Shown: positions 18,111 to 27,288 of the stretch, piece by piece | Layout of the letters: the number at the start of each line of letters is the position of its first letter | How positions within the stretch are numbered: the stretch's first letter is position 1 | NCBI GenBank assembly: GCA_002021875.1 | Contig: CP018627.1 | Location: 9,796,001 to 9,860,000, forward strand | Length of the DNA: 64,000 bases | Direction: 5' to 3' | DNA from: Streptomyces hygroscopicus | GTDB taxonomy: Bacteria > Actinomycetota > Actinomycetes > Streptomycetales > Streptomycetaceae | Translations under genes and position numbers: made by a program | Notes under the pieces: model-generated | Told to the model about the DNA's origin: nothing | Seen by the model: only the letters and a program-made list of their open reading frames with translations | Database searches by the model: none

Positions 18111-19034
18111 TCAGATGGTGGCGGCGGGGGTGTGGAAGTAGTGGCCCTTGTCGAGGTCTTCGAGGAGGCCGGGGCGGGTCGGCTGCCAGTCGAGCAGTTC
18201 GCGGGTCAGGGTGTTCGTCGCCGGGGCGTCCGTGCCCAGGAAGCCGCCCAGCCAGGTGAAGTGCTCGGCCGCGGCCTCGGGGGCCACGGAGGTGACCGGG
18301 ACGTCGAGATGGCGGCCGATCACCTCGGCGATGTCGCGGATGGTGACCCCCTCCTCCGCGGTGCCGTGCAGCACCGATCCCGCCGGGGCCTTCTCGACCG
18401 CCAGGCGGAACAGCCGTGCGGCGTCGAGCCGGTGGACGGCCGGCCAGCGGTTGGCGCCGTCGCCGATATAGCCGGAGACCCCCTTGGCCCGGGCGGTGGC
18501 GACCAGAACCGCCATGAAGCCCGGGTCTCCTTCGCCGTGGCAGGTCGGGGCGAGGCGCACCACGGAGGAGCGCACGCCGCGTGTGGCGAGGGCGAGCACC
18601 GCCTGGGCGGTGGCCGATCGGATCGAGGTCGGCGAACCGTCGATCGTGGGGGTGGTCCGCTCGGTCGCCACCCGTCCGGGCGCGAGGCCGGCCAGGCCGC
18701 CGGCGAGGACGAAGGGGCGGTCGGTGCCGGCCAGCGCGTCGCCGAAGGTGTCGACGGCGCGGCGGTCGGCCTCGGCGGCGCCCTGGAAGTCGCCGGTGAA
18801 GGCGATGTCGTGCTTGAAGGCGAGGTGGATCACCCCGTCCGAGGCGATGGCCGCGTCCCGCAGGACGTCGAGGTCGTCGACGGTGCCGCGGACGACCTCG
18901 GCCCCGGCCGTGGTGAGCGCGGCGGCGGAGGCGTCGGAGCGGGCGAGCCCGAGGACCTGGTGTCCCGCGTCGAGGAGGTCGGGAACGAGGGCGGAGCCGA
19001 GCCAGCCGGACGCGCCGGTCACAAAGATGCGCAT
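18111..19034 (-). CDS. NAD(P)-dependent epimerase/SDR-type reductase (extended SDR)
   Basis: 307 residues with an N-terminal Rossmann motif TGASGWLGSAL, typical of extended/atypical SDRs acting on 3-beta-hydroxysteroid- or dihydroflavonol-like substrates. The canonical YxxxK is not evident; the region reads TSIRSATAQAVL, so catalysis may be altered. It is divergent from a TetR gene, with 85 bp between the starts carrying two near-identical 21-bp elements, so its expression is almost certainly controlled by that regulator. Substrate unknown. Confidence 0.82.
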   Translation of the reverse strand: MRIFVTGASGWLGSALVPDLLDAGHQVLGLARSDASAAALTTAGAEVVRGTVDDLDVLRDAAIASDGVIHLAFKHDIAFTGDFQGAAEADRRAVDTFGDALAGTDRPFVLAGGLAGLAPGRVATERTTPTIDGSPTSIRSATAQAVLALATRGVRSSVVRLAPTCHGEGDPGFMAVLVATARAKGVSGYIGDGANRWPAVHRLDAARLFRLAVEKAPAGSVLHGTAEEGVTIRDIAEVIGRHLDVPVTSVAPEAAAEHFTWLGGFLGTDAPATNTLTRELLDWQPTRPGLLEDLDKGHYFHTPAATI

Positions 19035-19053
19035 GGGGAACCCCAGACCGTGT

Positions 19054-19105
19054 TGATGTCAGTTACTGTCATCGACACTACACCTGATGTCATGGACTGT
19101 CATCG
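19054..19105. promoter_or_regulatory. Twin 21-bp TetR-type operators
   Basis: 19054-19074 and 19085-19105 share 17 of 21 bases and start 31 bp apart, about three helical turns. Each is an imperfect palindrome with TGATGTCA on the left and TGTCATCG on the right. They fill the gap between the reductase and the TetR gene. Confidence 0.7.
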
Positions 19106-19119
19106 CGTAAGATCGGCGT

Positions 19120-19686
19120 ATGGGTAGGTGGCAGCCGGACGCGCGGGGACGCATGGCGCAAGCGGCGCTCGAGCTGTACAGCGAGCGCGGGTACGAGCAG
19201 ACCACCGTGGCGGAGATCGCCAGACGGGCGGGGCTCACGGAGCGGACCTTCTTCCGGCACTACGCGGACAAGCGCGAGGTGCTGTTCGCCGGCTCCGGTG
19301 AGCTGGAGGAACTGTTCGTGCGGGCGGTCGCCGGGGCCCCGGAGTCCGCGGCGCCGATCGAAGCGCTGGGGGTGGGCCTGGACGCGGTCTCCGAGCTGTT
19401 CGAAGACCGCCGCGCGTTCGCGCGCGAGCGCCAGGCCGTGATCATGGCGAACGCGGAACTCCTGGAGCGCGAGCTGATCAAACTCGCCTCGCTGTCGGCC
19501 GCGCTCGCCGACACCCTGCGTCGGCGCGGCGTCGTGGAGCCGACCGCGAGCCTGGCCGCGGAGGCGGCCCTCGCCGTATTCAAGGTCGGCTTCGAGCGCT
19601 GGGTCCAGGTGTCCGAGGAACGCGGGATGTCACAGGTGATGCGCGAATCCCTGGACGAGCTCAAGGCCGTGACCGCGGGCGCCTGA
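19120..19686 (+). CDS. TetR-family regulator (divergent from reductase)
   Basis: 188 residues. The N-terminal helix-turn-helix reads TTVAEIARRAGLTERTFFRHYADK, split here as TTVAEIARRAGL and TERTFFRHYADK. The C-terminal ligand domain is Glu/Ala-rich and helical. There is no ribosome site before ATG 19120, and a TAAGAT -10-like hexamer lies 8 bp upstream, so the transcript is probably leaderless. It likely represses itself and the reductase through the twin operators. Confidence 0.88.
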   Translation: MGRWQPDARGRMAQAALELYSERGYEQTTVAEIARRAGLTERTFFRHYADKREVLFAGSGELEELFVRAVAGAPESAAPIEALGVGLDAVSELFEDRRAFARERQAVIMANAELLERELIKLASLSAALADTLRRRGVVEPTASLAAEAALAVFKVGFERWVQVSEERGMSQVMRESLDELKAVTAGA

Positions 19687-19751
19687 GCGGCGCACCGGCG
19701 GCCCCGGCGGCTTGGAGAGCGAGCGATGAGGTGGTCGGCGACCGGGCCGGG

Positions 19752-20972
19752 TCAGACCGTGGACAGGTCGATGGCCCGGTCGATGTCGTCGGGCCGCAGC
19801 ACCCGCAGGATGCCTTCGAGCAGGTAGTAGTCGGCGTACGGGAGCGAGATCTCGATGCCGTCCTCGCTCGGCCGATTGCGGGTGCAGCGCGCCACGACCG
19901 CATCGGCGCGGGTCGACTTCCTGGTCAGACAGGTCTCCGACAGCGCGGTGAGCAGCTTCAGCGCCTCCTCGCGGTAGCGCGGTTCGCCGGTCGCCCGCGA
20001 CAGGTCGAGCAGACCGCAGGCCATGACCGCCCCCGCGGAGCCGTCCTTGATGTCGTGGGGCGCTTGCGGCGCGAGATAGTCCCACACCGGCACATGGTCC
20101 GGGCTGAGCGCGCCCAGGGCGAAGTCGGCGAGTTTCCGCGCGGTGGTGAGGAATTCCCGGTGGCCGGTTCGGCGGTAGATCGTGGTGAATCCGTAGATCC
20201 CCCATGCCTGCCCGCGTGACCAGCAGGAGGACGGGCTGTAGCCCTGTACGGTGCCCGGGCCGAGGGGAGCGCCGGAGGCCGGGTCGAAGTCGTAGACATG
20301 CGGGGTCGACCCGTCCGGGCGGGGGAAGTTCCGCTGGGTGGTTCTCGCGTGTTCCACGGCGATGTCGAGGTACTTCCCGTCCCCGGTCTGGCTGCTCGCG
20401 AACGCCAGCAGATCGAGGTTCATCATCGTGTCCATGATGACCCGGCCCGCGTTCGCCGGATCGTTGAGCGCTCCCCAGGCCCGGATGAAACGGCCCTGCG
20501 GGTTGTACCGCCGGATCAGCGAGGAGGCCGCCCGAATCGCGCCCGTCCGCCACGTGTCATCGCCGGTGAGCCGCCACGCGGTGACCCACGAGGGGTAGAA
20601 GAGGAATCCGAGGTCGTGGGTGCCGGTGTCGTTCTGGCGGGGGGCGAGCTTTTCCGCGGAGGCGAGGGCCAGGGTGCGGAACCGCTCCTCGCCGCTGTGG
20701 AGCCAGGCCATCCACAGGGTGCCGGGCCAGAACCCGCCGACCCAGTCGCCGTTTTGGGAGTACGTCCACTTCTCGAACTTCGTACCGACCGGAAAGCCAC
20801 TCACCCCCGGTGCCACCGCGCGCAGCTTCGCCACCGCGTAGTCCGCCGTCTCACCGAGCGTGGCGGCATGGCCGGGGGCCTTCTGTGCGGCCTGCGCCGG
20901 GGGAGCGATCGAGGTGGCCGCCACCGCCGTACCGGCCGCGGTGGTCAGCAGGGCTCGCCGGGAAACGCTCAT
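19752..20972 (-). CDS. Secreted GH88 unsaturated glucuronyl hydrolase
   Basis: 406 residues with an N-terminal twin-arginine signal (SRRALLTTAAG, cut near AQAAQ). The GH88 (alpha6/alpha6) barrel is recognisable by WVGGFWPGTLWMAW, DTMMNLDLLA (catalytic Asp region), QGYSPSSCWSRGQAW, DGSAGAVMACGLL and a C-terminal ADYYLLEGILR. GH88 enzymes remove the unsaturated uronic acid left by polysaccharide lyases through an unusual hydration mechanism. It is the last gene of a minus-strand set with a GH55-like and a GH18 gene, 153 bp after the former. Tat export is notable, since most GH88 enzymes are cytoplasmic. Confidence 0.87.
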   Translation of the reverse strand: MSVSRRALLTTAAGTAVAATSIAPPAQAAQKAPGHAATLGETADYAVAKLRAVAPGVSGFPVGTKFEKWTYSQNGDWVGGFWPGTLWMAWLHSGEERFRTLALASAEKLAPRQNDTGTHDLGFLFYPSWVTAWRLTGDDTWRTGAIRAASSLIRRYNPQGRFIRAWGALNDPANAGRVIMDTMMNLDLLAFASSQTGDGKYLDIAVEHARTTQRNFPRPDGSTPHVYDFDPASGAPLGPGTVQGYSPSSCWSRGQAWGIYGFTTIYRRTGHREFLTTARKLADFALGALSPDHVPVWDYLAPQAPHDIKDGSAGAVMACGLLDLSRATGEPRYREEALKLLTALSETCLTRKSTRADAVVARCTRNRPSEDGIEISLPYADYYLLEGILRVLRPDDIDRAIDLSTV

Positions 20973-21125
20973 CAGTGCCCGTCCTTCACGAAGGGGAATC
21001 CGACAACGACATGCGGTCCGTGCGTGTGCTCAGCCGCCTGTGGGGCGCGGGCGGGGTACCCGCGCCCCACAGGCGAACTGGTGGAACTGGTGGAGCTGGT
21101 CGAGTGCGTCAGGGCAGCCGGGGGA

Positions 21126-22892
21126 TCAGGGGTACTCGGTCACGTTCGCGACGTTGCTGCCCGCGTCCGAGGGGCCTCCTGTGCCATTGATGACATGGTT
21201 GATCGTGCCGGTGCCGCCGAGCGAGACGGTGACCATGTCGTGGAATTTCACATCCGGGGTCTGGGGGACCTCGAAGGCGTGCTCGGCGGTGACGGACTTG
21301 TCGGTGTTGAAGAAGCAGTAACTGCCCAGGCCCCACGCCTCATGGCGCTTGACCGAGTCGGCCACCTTGTAGGCGGCGTATCCCTTGGTGGAGCCGTTCA
21401 TCCAGGCGTCCTGGTTCGGCGGGTCGTAGGGCATCTCGTTCTGGTAGAAGTACGTGCGGCCACCCTCGCCGTTCCAGGTGGTCTGGTGCTTCTGGTAGTG
21501 CTCCACGAACAGGCCGTACATGGTCACGTCGTCGCCGTTGACGACGAGCCCCTGGTCGGCCGTGTTGGAGTCCCAGCCGACGCCGTCACCGTGGTCGGCG
21601 CGCCAGATCCACGTGTGGTCGCCGATCACGTTCGAGCTGTTGACCACCAGGCTGGTGGACGCCTTGCCCACGCCCGCGCCGCCGACCCGGAAGAACACAT
21701 CGTGCAGCGAGGTGGGGTTGTCGGCGTGGCTCGCGGACGAGCCCTTGGGGCCGACCTCCATCAGCGTCTCGGAGTTCTCGGTGCCCGCGTCGATGAGCAG
21801 GCCCGCGAGCTTGACGCCGTCGACGTCGGCCACCGTCATCGCCGAGACCCCGTTGTCGGGAATCAGCGTGGCCAGCCCCAGGCCCAGCACGACGGTGTCG
21901 GGACGGGTCACCTTCAGCGGCGCGTCCAGGTGGTAGACCCCCGGGGTGACGAGCAGGTGCTTGCCCGCGTCCAGCGCCGCGTTCATCTCCTCGGCCGTGT
22001 CACCCGGCTTCACGATGAAGAAGTCGTCCAGCGGGATCGATGTGCCCTTCGGCGCACCGGAGGACCAGGACGTGCCGGTCGAGTCCTTGCGCACGTCCGG
22101 CGCGAACACCTTGTACGCGCCGTCGTCGTCGACGTACAGGAACGGCTTCTCACGGGACACGGGTGTCTTGTCGACCCGCGTGTACGGCGGGTTGGGGAAG
22201 TTCCCGGCCGGGGCGTTCTGCGCGCCGACGAACACCATGTTCCAGTTGGAGCCGGTCCAGCTGCCCCATTCGGTGTTGCGGGAGAGCCACTGCTGCTGCG
22301 AGCCGGACCGCACCTGCCTGTCGACCTTGGTGTCGGCCAGCAGACCGCCGCTGGACCAGCCGCCGTCGTCGAGCTGCAGATCGCCCTTCAGATGCATGCG
22401 GCGGTACGGGGCGGCCTGCGATACGGCCCAACGGTCCGCTCCGCCGTCCGGGTTGACGGCGAGGTTCTCGGCGTCGCGCCAGAAGTTCTGCGTGGCGTTG
22501 CCGTCGAACCAGTCGGCCTCGGCGTGCACCTGGCCGTTGATGGTGGTGTCGTCGGGCGACAGGCCCAGGCCCGCCACCTGGGTGTAGAAGCCGACGTTGG
22601 CCTTGACGTCGTAGGAGCCGGGCTTGAACAGCAGGGCGTGCCGGGCCTGGCCGAACTGGTTCTTCTCCTGCTCGCCGAAGACCGAGTCGAGCTTGCCCTG
22701 GATGTCCTGGGCGGACATGGACGGGTCGAAGATCTGAACATTGGGACCGAGGTCCGGCTCGGCGTCCGCGCCGTGCGCCGCCGGTACGGTCAGCGCCGCC
22801 GCGGCGGCCCCGGCCAGCGCGGCGAACGCGGCGGTCCAGCCGGCGGTACGGCGGCGTCCGCGACGCCCGCGCCCGGTGGTGTCGTTCGTCAT
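21126..22892 (-). CDS. Secreted right-handed beta-helix protein, GH55-like
   Basis: 588 residues with an N-terminal signal peptide (basic RGRRGRRRTAG, hydrophobic core, cut near AHGAD). The body has repeated short strands and Asn/Gly/Asp turns typical of a pectate-lyase-like beta helix: NVQIFDPSM, LLFKPGSYDV, LLVTPGVYHLDAPLKV, VVLGLGLATLIP, LHDVFFRVGGAGVGK, WIWRADHGDG and a final WGLGSYCFFN. Relatives are often database-labelled adenylyl cyclase, which the sequence does not support; similarity to GH55 exo-beta-1,3-glucanases is my best guess. There is no CBM. It starts 15 bp after the GH18 stop, so they form an operon. A beta-glucan substrate fits the neighbours. Confidence 0.7.
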   Translation of the reverse strand: MTNDTTGRGRRGRRRTAGWTAAFAALAGAAAAALTVPAAHGADAEPDLGPNVQIFDPSMSAQDIQGKLDSVFGEQEKNQFGQARHALLFKPGSYDVKANVGFYTQVAGLGLSPDDTTINGQVHAEADWFDGNATQNFWRDAENLAVNPDGGADRWAVSQAAPYRRMHLKGDLQLDDGGWSSGGLLADTKVDRQVRSGSQQQWLSRNTEWGSWTGSNWNMVFVGAQNAPAGNFPNPPYTRVDKTPVSREKPFLYVDDDGAYKVFAPDVRKDSTGTSWSSGAPKGTSIPLDDFFIVKPGDTAEEMNAALDAGKHLLVTPGVYHLDAPLKVTRPDTVVLGLGLATLIPDNGVSAMTVADVDGVKLAGLLIDAGTENSETLMEVGPKGSSASHADNPTSLHDVFFRVGGAGVGKASTSLVVNSSNVIGDHTWIWRADHGDGVGWDSNTADQGLVVNGDDVTMYGLFVEHYQKHQTTWNGEGGRTYFYQNEMPYDPPNQDAWMNGSTKGYAAYKVADSVKRHEAWGLGSYCFFNTDKSVTAEHAFEVPQTPDVKFHDMVTVSLGGTGTINHVINGTGGPSDAGSNVANVTEYP

Positions 22893-22907
22893 GGTGGTGT
22901 GTCTCCC

Positions 22908-23939
22908 TCAGCCCTGGTACCGGGCGAATATTCCGGTGAACTGCCAGGGCTCCTGGGCGACTCCGGAGCAGGTGTCGTCGTTCGGGTAGGCGCCGGGGCA
23001 GGGGCGGTCCCGGTTGACGGACCAGAAGGAGAGCCGCGACAGGTGGTGCTGGGAGGCGTAGCCCAGGATCGTCTCGAAGTCGTCGGTGGAGACGGTCTCG
23101 TTGACGTCGGTGATGCCGTTCATCGAGGACAGGCCGCTGTGCCGGTAGGCGTCGTCGTCGCTGTAGCCGTAGGCGCCCTTGACGGCGTTCTTCAGACCGT
23201 CGGTGGCCTGCTTGGTCAGCTCGCCCATGTTCTGGCCCTCGCCGCCGAAGTCGAACGGCATGATGGTCCAGCTATCGGCCTCGAAGCCGGATTCGGCGGC
23301 CCGGCGGATCATGCTGTCGTCGGGGCCGTTCTGATCGCTGGGGAAGGTGACGTAGGTGAGCAGCCCCGGGTTGTCGGCCTTCACCTGCTTCAGGGCGTCG
23401 ATCGTCTTCTGCTGGACGGCCGGGTCGTTGTAGGCGTCGCCCTCGATGTCGATGTCGATGGCCTTGAGACCGTAGGCGTCGATGACCTTCTGGTAGGCCC
23501 CGGCGAGGGCCTTCGCGTCGGCACAGGACTGCTCCAGCTTGGCGCCGCTCGCGCCGCCGAAGGACGGTACGACATCGCCGCCCTTGGCCCGTACGGCCTT
23601 CACGGTCTGCTCGTCGGCCCCGCCGGTCAGCGGGCGGCTGCCGTCCCACTGCGGGGAGCAGTTGCCCGAGTCGAGGACGAAGGCGAGGGTGAACCAGCTG
23701 ACGCCGGTGGCGTCCATCACCTCGCCCGGGTCCGGCGGGTTGCCCCATCCGTTGTACAGGTAGGGGGCCACGGCGGCGGGTGCGGCGGACGCCGCGGTGG
23801 GGGCCCCACCGGGGCTTTCGGCCCAGGCGGCCGCGGTCGTGCTCGCGACGGCGGCCACGGCGGCCACGGCCAGGGCGGTCCGCCGCCGGCCGCGGCGGTG
23901 CACGCGGTCCTGGGCGGTGAATTCTTCGCGGTGGTTCAT
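22908..23939 (-). CDS. Secreted GH18 chitinase without CBM
   Basis: 343 residues from ATG 23939; the longer open frame upstream has no ribosome site and was rejected. A signal peptide runs to about residue 45. The GH18 barrel VAPYLYNGWGNPPDPG to WSVNRDRPC is a close paralogue of the GH18 domain at 5884-7272, including KAIDIDIE with a Lys in place of the first Asp of DxxDxDxE. It lacks the CBM13 of that paralogue. It is the first gene of an operon with the GH55-like gene. A dre-like box and a TTGACG -35 element lie about 150 bp upstream. Confidence 0.9.
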   Translation of the reverse strand: MNHREEFTAQDRVHRRGRRRTALAVAAVAAVASTTAAAWAESPGGAPTAASAAPAAVAPYLYNGWGNPPDPGEVMDATGVSWFTLAFVLDSGNCSPQWDGSRPLTGGADEQTVKAVRAKGGDVVPSFGGASGAKLEQSCADAKALAGAYQKVIDAYGLKAIDIDIEGDAYNDPAVQQKTIDALKQVKADNPGLLTYVTFPSDQNGPDDSMIRRAAESGFEADSWTIMPFDFGGEGQNMGELTKQATDGLKNAVKGAYGYSDDDAYRHSGLSSMNGITDVNETVSTDDFETILGYASQHHLSRLSFWSVNRDRPCPGAYPNDDTCSGVAQEPWQFTGIFARYQG

Positions 23940-24088
23940 GTGGGGGGATGCCTTCCTCAGACGCGGACGGGCCCCGGCAGCGGGCATGCCCGTCGGACAG
24001 GCGCCGCCGCAGCCCGCGACATGCGGTTTTCGGCCGGAAGGACACGGCCGGACTCTCGGCCCATATATTTCGGGAGTTGAACGCGTCC

Positions 24089-24107
24089 CGTCAATAGGTC
24101 CGCACCA
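24089..24107 (-). promoter_or_regulatory. dre-like box plus -35 element for the GH18/GH55-like operon
   Basis: On the minus strand TGGTGCGGACCT (24107-24096) matches 9 of 12 positions of the chitinase box TGGTCTAGACCT, followed 1 bp later by TTGACG (24094-24089). The layout matches the GH16 promoter at 3934-3979. Confidence 0.45.
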
Positions 24108-24165
24108 ATGAAGTGACGTGCCTTCAAGGAGCGAACTCGCACGCCACGCCGCGCCGATGAACACC

Positions 24166-24528
24166 TCAGCCGTCGGCCGAACGCGGCGTGTCCACGAGTG
24201 CGGGGATCCGGGCGTGGATGTCCTCGAGCAACCTCAGCATGGCCATGCGGAAGATCTCGGCCTGGTGGTCTCCGATGAAGGAGGTGTGCCCGAACACCTC
24301 CAGTACGACGAGGCCGTGCATATGTCCCCACGCGCTCAGCAGAAGAGCGTCCGCGGGCGGCGGCAGCGCTTCCGGGTCGTCCCCTCGCACCTGTTCCAGG
24401 AGTGCCTGGAGCGAGGACGAGAGCGCGGGGGTGTCGGCCGCGGCGAGTTGCGCCGTGGTGAACCCACCGAACAACTCGCGCTCGAAGATCGCGCTCATCC
24501 GGCGCGTCGCCTGGGTGGTCGGCAGCGC
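24166..24528 (-). pseudogene. TetR-family regulator, C-terminal fragment only
   Basis: About 120 residues of a TetR C-terminal ligand domain with the WHG-type sequence AWGHMHGLVVLEVFGH and the ending MAMLRLLEDIHARIP. The DNA-binding N-terminus is missing: to the right of about 24528 the frame continues into antisense of an MMPL transporter gene. The start codon seen in this frame is an accident of that antisense. The protein could not bind DNA. Confidence 0.75.
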
Positions 24529-26431
24529 CGACCTCCGCTCCCGGGACCGCCGCGAGGCCATGGTCCTCGCCCATGTGAAGGGCGACGAGACACAGCAGCA
24601 GGAAAACGCCCGGGACATCCTCGACGCCTACAGCGGGCCGTACAAGAACACACTCACCGTGCAGGCCGGAGGCGGCGCCGCCGTGGGCGGCGACATGTCG
24701 CAACAGGTGGTCGACGACCTCGTCCTGGCCGAGACCATCGCCGTACCACTGACCCTGGTGCTGCTCCTGTTCGTCTTCGGCAGCGTGGTCGCGGCCCTGC
24801 TGCCGCTGGCCATCGCCCTCATCGCCATCATGGGCTCGTTCGCCCAGCTCTCCTTCCTCGGCAGCGTCACCGACGTCTCCGTCTCCGCCACCAACCTCAC
24901 CACGGCCCTGGGCCTCGGACTGGGCATCGACTACGCCCTGCTGATGATCAGCCGCTTCCGGGAGCAGCTCGCGGCGGGGGCGGGCGTGGACGACGCCGTC
25001 CGGCAGACGGTCAACACCGCGGGCCGCACCGTCGCGTTCTCGGCCGCGACCGTGGCCGCCGCGCTCGCGGCGCTCCTGGTGTTCCCGCAGTACTTCCTGC
25101 GCTCGTTCGGCTATGCGGGGGTCGGTGTGGTCGCCCTCGCGGCCATCGGCACCCTCTTCGTGATGCCGGCCCTGTTCGTCGTCCTGGGGCACCGGGTCAA
25201 CAGCGGGCGGCTGCCGTGGGCGAAGCCGGGGCACATCGGCGCTCGGGCATCCCTGTGGGGGCGGCTGGCCCGCACCGTCATGCGGCGGCCCGCGCTCACC
25301 GCGCTGCCCGTGCTCGCGGTCCTGCTGCTGGCGGCGAGCCCACTGCTGGGGATCACCTTCGGCACACCGGACGAACGTGTCCTGCCCGAGGGCGCCGAGA
25401 GCCGCCAGGTCGCCGCGGCACTGCGGGAGAACTTCAACGGCAGCGACGACGCGGCCCTCCACGTCGTCATCGACCAGCCCCTGAACAAGGCCCCGTTGGC
25501 CGCGTACGCGGCCCAACTGTCCCGGCTCGAGGGCGTCGTCCGCGTCGATACCAGTGCGGGAACCTACGCCGAGGGAGGCTCCACGGCGGCGGGCCCCGGC
25601 AACGCCGCCCTCGGCCGCCCCGACGCGCAGCGGATCAGTGTGGTGAGCTCCTTGCCACCCCGGTCGGACGAGGCCCAGAGCCTGGTCGACGAGGTGCGGG
25701 CGGTCATTCCGCCCGGCGGATCGCGGCCCCTGGTGGGCGGGGTCGACGCCGAACTGGTCGATTCCAAGGACTCCATCAGCGGCCGGCTCCCGATCGCCGT
25801 GGCCCTGGTCGCCCTCACCACCTTCGTCCTGCTCTTCCTGTTCACCGGCAGTGTCGTGCAGCCGCTGCGTGCCCTGGCCCTCAACGTGATCAGCCTGGGA
25901 GCGACCCTCGGCGTCATGACATGGATCTTCCAGGACGGGCACTTCTCCTCCCTGCTCGGCTTCTCGGCGCAGCCGATGGAGGTGTCGATGACCGTGCTGA
26001 TGTTCTGCATCGCCTTCGGCCTCTCGATGGACTACGAGGTGTTCGTCACCAGCCGGATCAAGGAACTCCACGACCTGGGCGAGGACAACGAGTCCGCCGT
26101 GGCCAACGGTCTTGGGCACACGGGACGCATCGTCACCGCGGCGGCCTGCCTGCTCGCGGTGAGCTTCTTCGCCTTCGGCACCTCCAAGATCAGCTTCATG
26201 CAGATGTTCGGCCTGGGCAGCGGGCTGGCCATCCTCATCGACGCCGTCGCCGTACGCGGTGTCCTCGTCCCCGCCGCGATGCGTCTGCTGGGCCGCTCGG
26301 CCTGGTACGCGCCCGGCTTTCTCCGCAAGATCCACGGACGGTTCGGCCTCAGCGAAGGCGGCCCCGCGCTTGTGGCCGCGCCGGGGTCCGCCGCGGAGCC
26401 GCCGTACGCGGAGCACTCGACGCGCGTCTGA
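24529..26431 (+). pseudogene. MMPL-family (RND-type) transporter, N-terminally truncated
   Basis: About 634 residues remain of a protein usually near 730-750. The sequence begins inside the first extracytoplasmic domain (LRSRDRREAMVLAHVKGDE); the first membrane helix and some 100-120 residues are missing. What remains is intact: two blocks of 5-6 helices (ETIAVPLTLVLLLFVFG..., SGRLPIAVALVALTTFVLL...), the GLGLGIDYALLMISRFRE and FGLSMDYEVFVTSRIKE motifs with their proton-relay Asp residues, and the second periplasmic loop. Upstream sequence is antisense TetR DNA. An internal ATG at 24560 could give a partial product, but without the first helix it is unlikely to work. Confidence 0.75.
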
Positions 26432-26453
26432 CGTCGTGCGACCGCGCTCCGCT

Positions 26454-26485
26454 GTGCCCGCCTCCACTCCACGGGAGGCGGGCAC
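26454..26485 (+). terminator. Terminator after the MMPL remnant
   Basis: Perfect 12-bp arms GTGCCCGCCTCC (26454-26465) and GGAGGCGGGCAC (26474-26485) with an 8-nt loop, 22 bp after the stop and between convergent genes. Confidence 0.7.
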
Positions 26486-26571
26486 GGGCGTTGACGGGCA
26501 GCGCGGCGCCGCGCACCGACCGGGGAGAACGACCGGGTGGAACTCCCGCCCCCGGTGGGGAAGTTGGCGTC

Positions 26572-27240
26572 TCAGATGGCCGCGCGGATGGCCCGTTCGA
26601 AGCCCTCGACGTGGTTGCCGGCGAGCTGTGCCGCCTTGTCGGGGTCACCGGCGACGATCGCGTCGATCAGCGGTCCGTGCTCTTCGACATGGCCGGCCAC
26701 ATCGGACAGGCGGTCGATGAACAGGCACCAGATGCGCGTGGCCAGATTGTCGTGGCGGACGAGGGTGTCCTCCAAGTACGGGTTGTGTGTGGCCGCGTAG
26801 ATGGCGCGGTGGACCTGAAGGTCCAGGTGCATGAGGTCGGCGGCGGCGTGCCCGCGCGGATCCGCGCTCTCCAGCTCCCGCCGTAGGGCCGTCAGCGTCG
26901 CACGGTCGGTGGCGGTGGCGCGCCGCGCGGCCCGGGCGGCGGCCAGGGGCTCCAGCTCCTGGCGCACCTCCGAGATATGGGCCAGGTCGGTGATGTTGAC
27001 CTCGGTGGCGAAGGTGCCGCGCCGGGGGTAGGTGGTGATGAGGCGCTCGTACTGGAGCCGCTTGAGCGCTTCGCGCACCGGTGTCCGCCCGACGCCGAGG
27101 GACTGTGCCAGCTGGTCCTCGTTGATCGGCGCGCCCGGGCGGATCTCGAGCATGACCAGACGGTCCCGGATGGCGCGGTAGGCGCGCTCGGCGAGGGAGA
27201 GCTCCTCGCCGTCCCCGGGCTCGGTCGCCACGTTCCGCAT
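26572..27240 (-). CDS. GntR-family (FCD) regulator of the sarcosine operon
   Basis: 222 residues from ATG 27240, with a GGGGG ribosome site 5 nt upstream; the 11-residue longer start lacks one. The winged helix (AYRAIRDRLVMLEIRPG, INEDQLAQSLGVGRTPVREAL) is followed by an FCD helical domain from about 80, with conserved D-x3-H (LMHLDLQVHRAIY) and later H residues that usually hold a metal and a carboxylate. It is divergent from glyA-soxBDAG with 106 bp between starts, and a perfect CTGATATATCAG lies between them, so it probably senses a sarcosine/betaine-pathway metabolite and controls that operon (inference). Confidence 0.9.
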   Translation of the reverse strand: MRNVATEPGDGEELSLAERAYRAIRDRLVMLEIRPGAPINEDQLAQSLGVGRTPVREALKRLQYERLITTYPRRGTFATEVNITDLAHISEVRQELEPLAAARAARRATATDRATLTALRRELESADPRGHAAADLMHLDLQVHRAIYAATHNPYLEDTLVRHDNLATRIWCLFIDRLSDVAGHVEEHGPLIDAIVAGDPDKAAQLAGNHVEGFERAIRAAI

Positions 27241-27288
27241 GAGGCCCCCTTGACCTGTCCGGCGAGCTCCCATACTTTACCGCACAGG

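Noticed and set aside
21126..22892. Adenylyl cyclase
   Set aside because: Relatives carry this label in databases, but the protein is a secreted beta-helix with no cyclase motifs.
20298..24080. 1260-codon plus-strand open frame
   Set aside because: It is a high-GC shadow of three minus-strand hydrolase genes with signal peptides and catalytic motifs.
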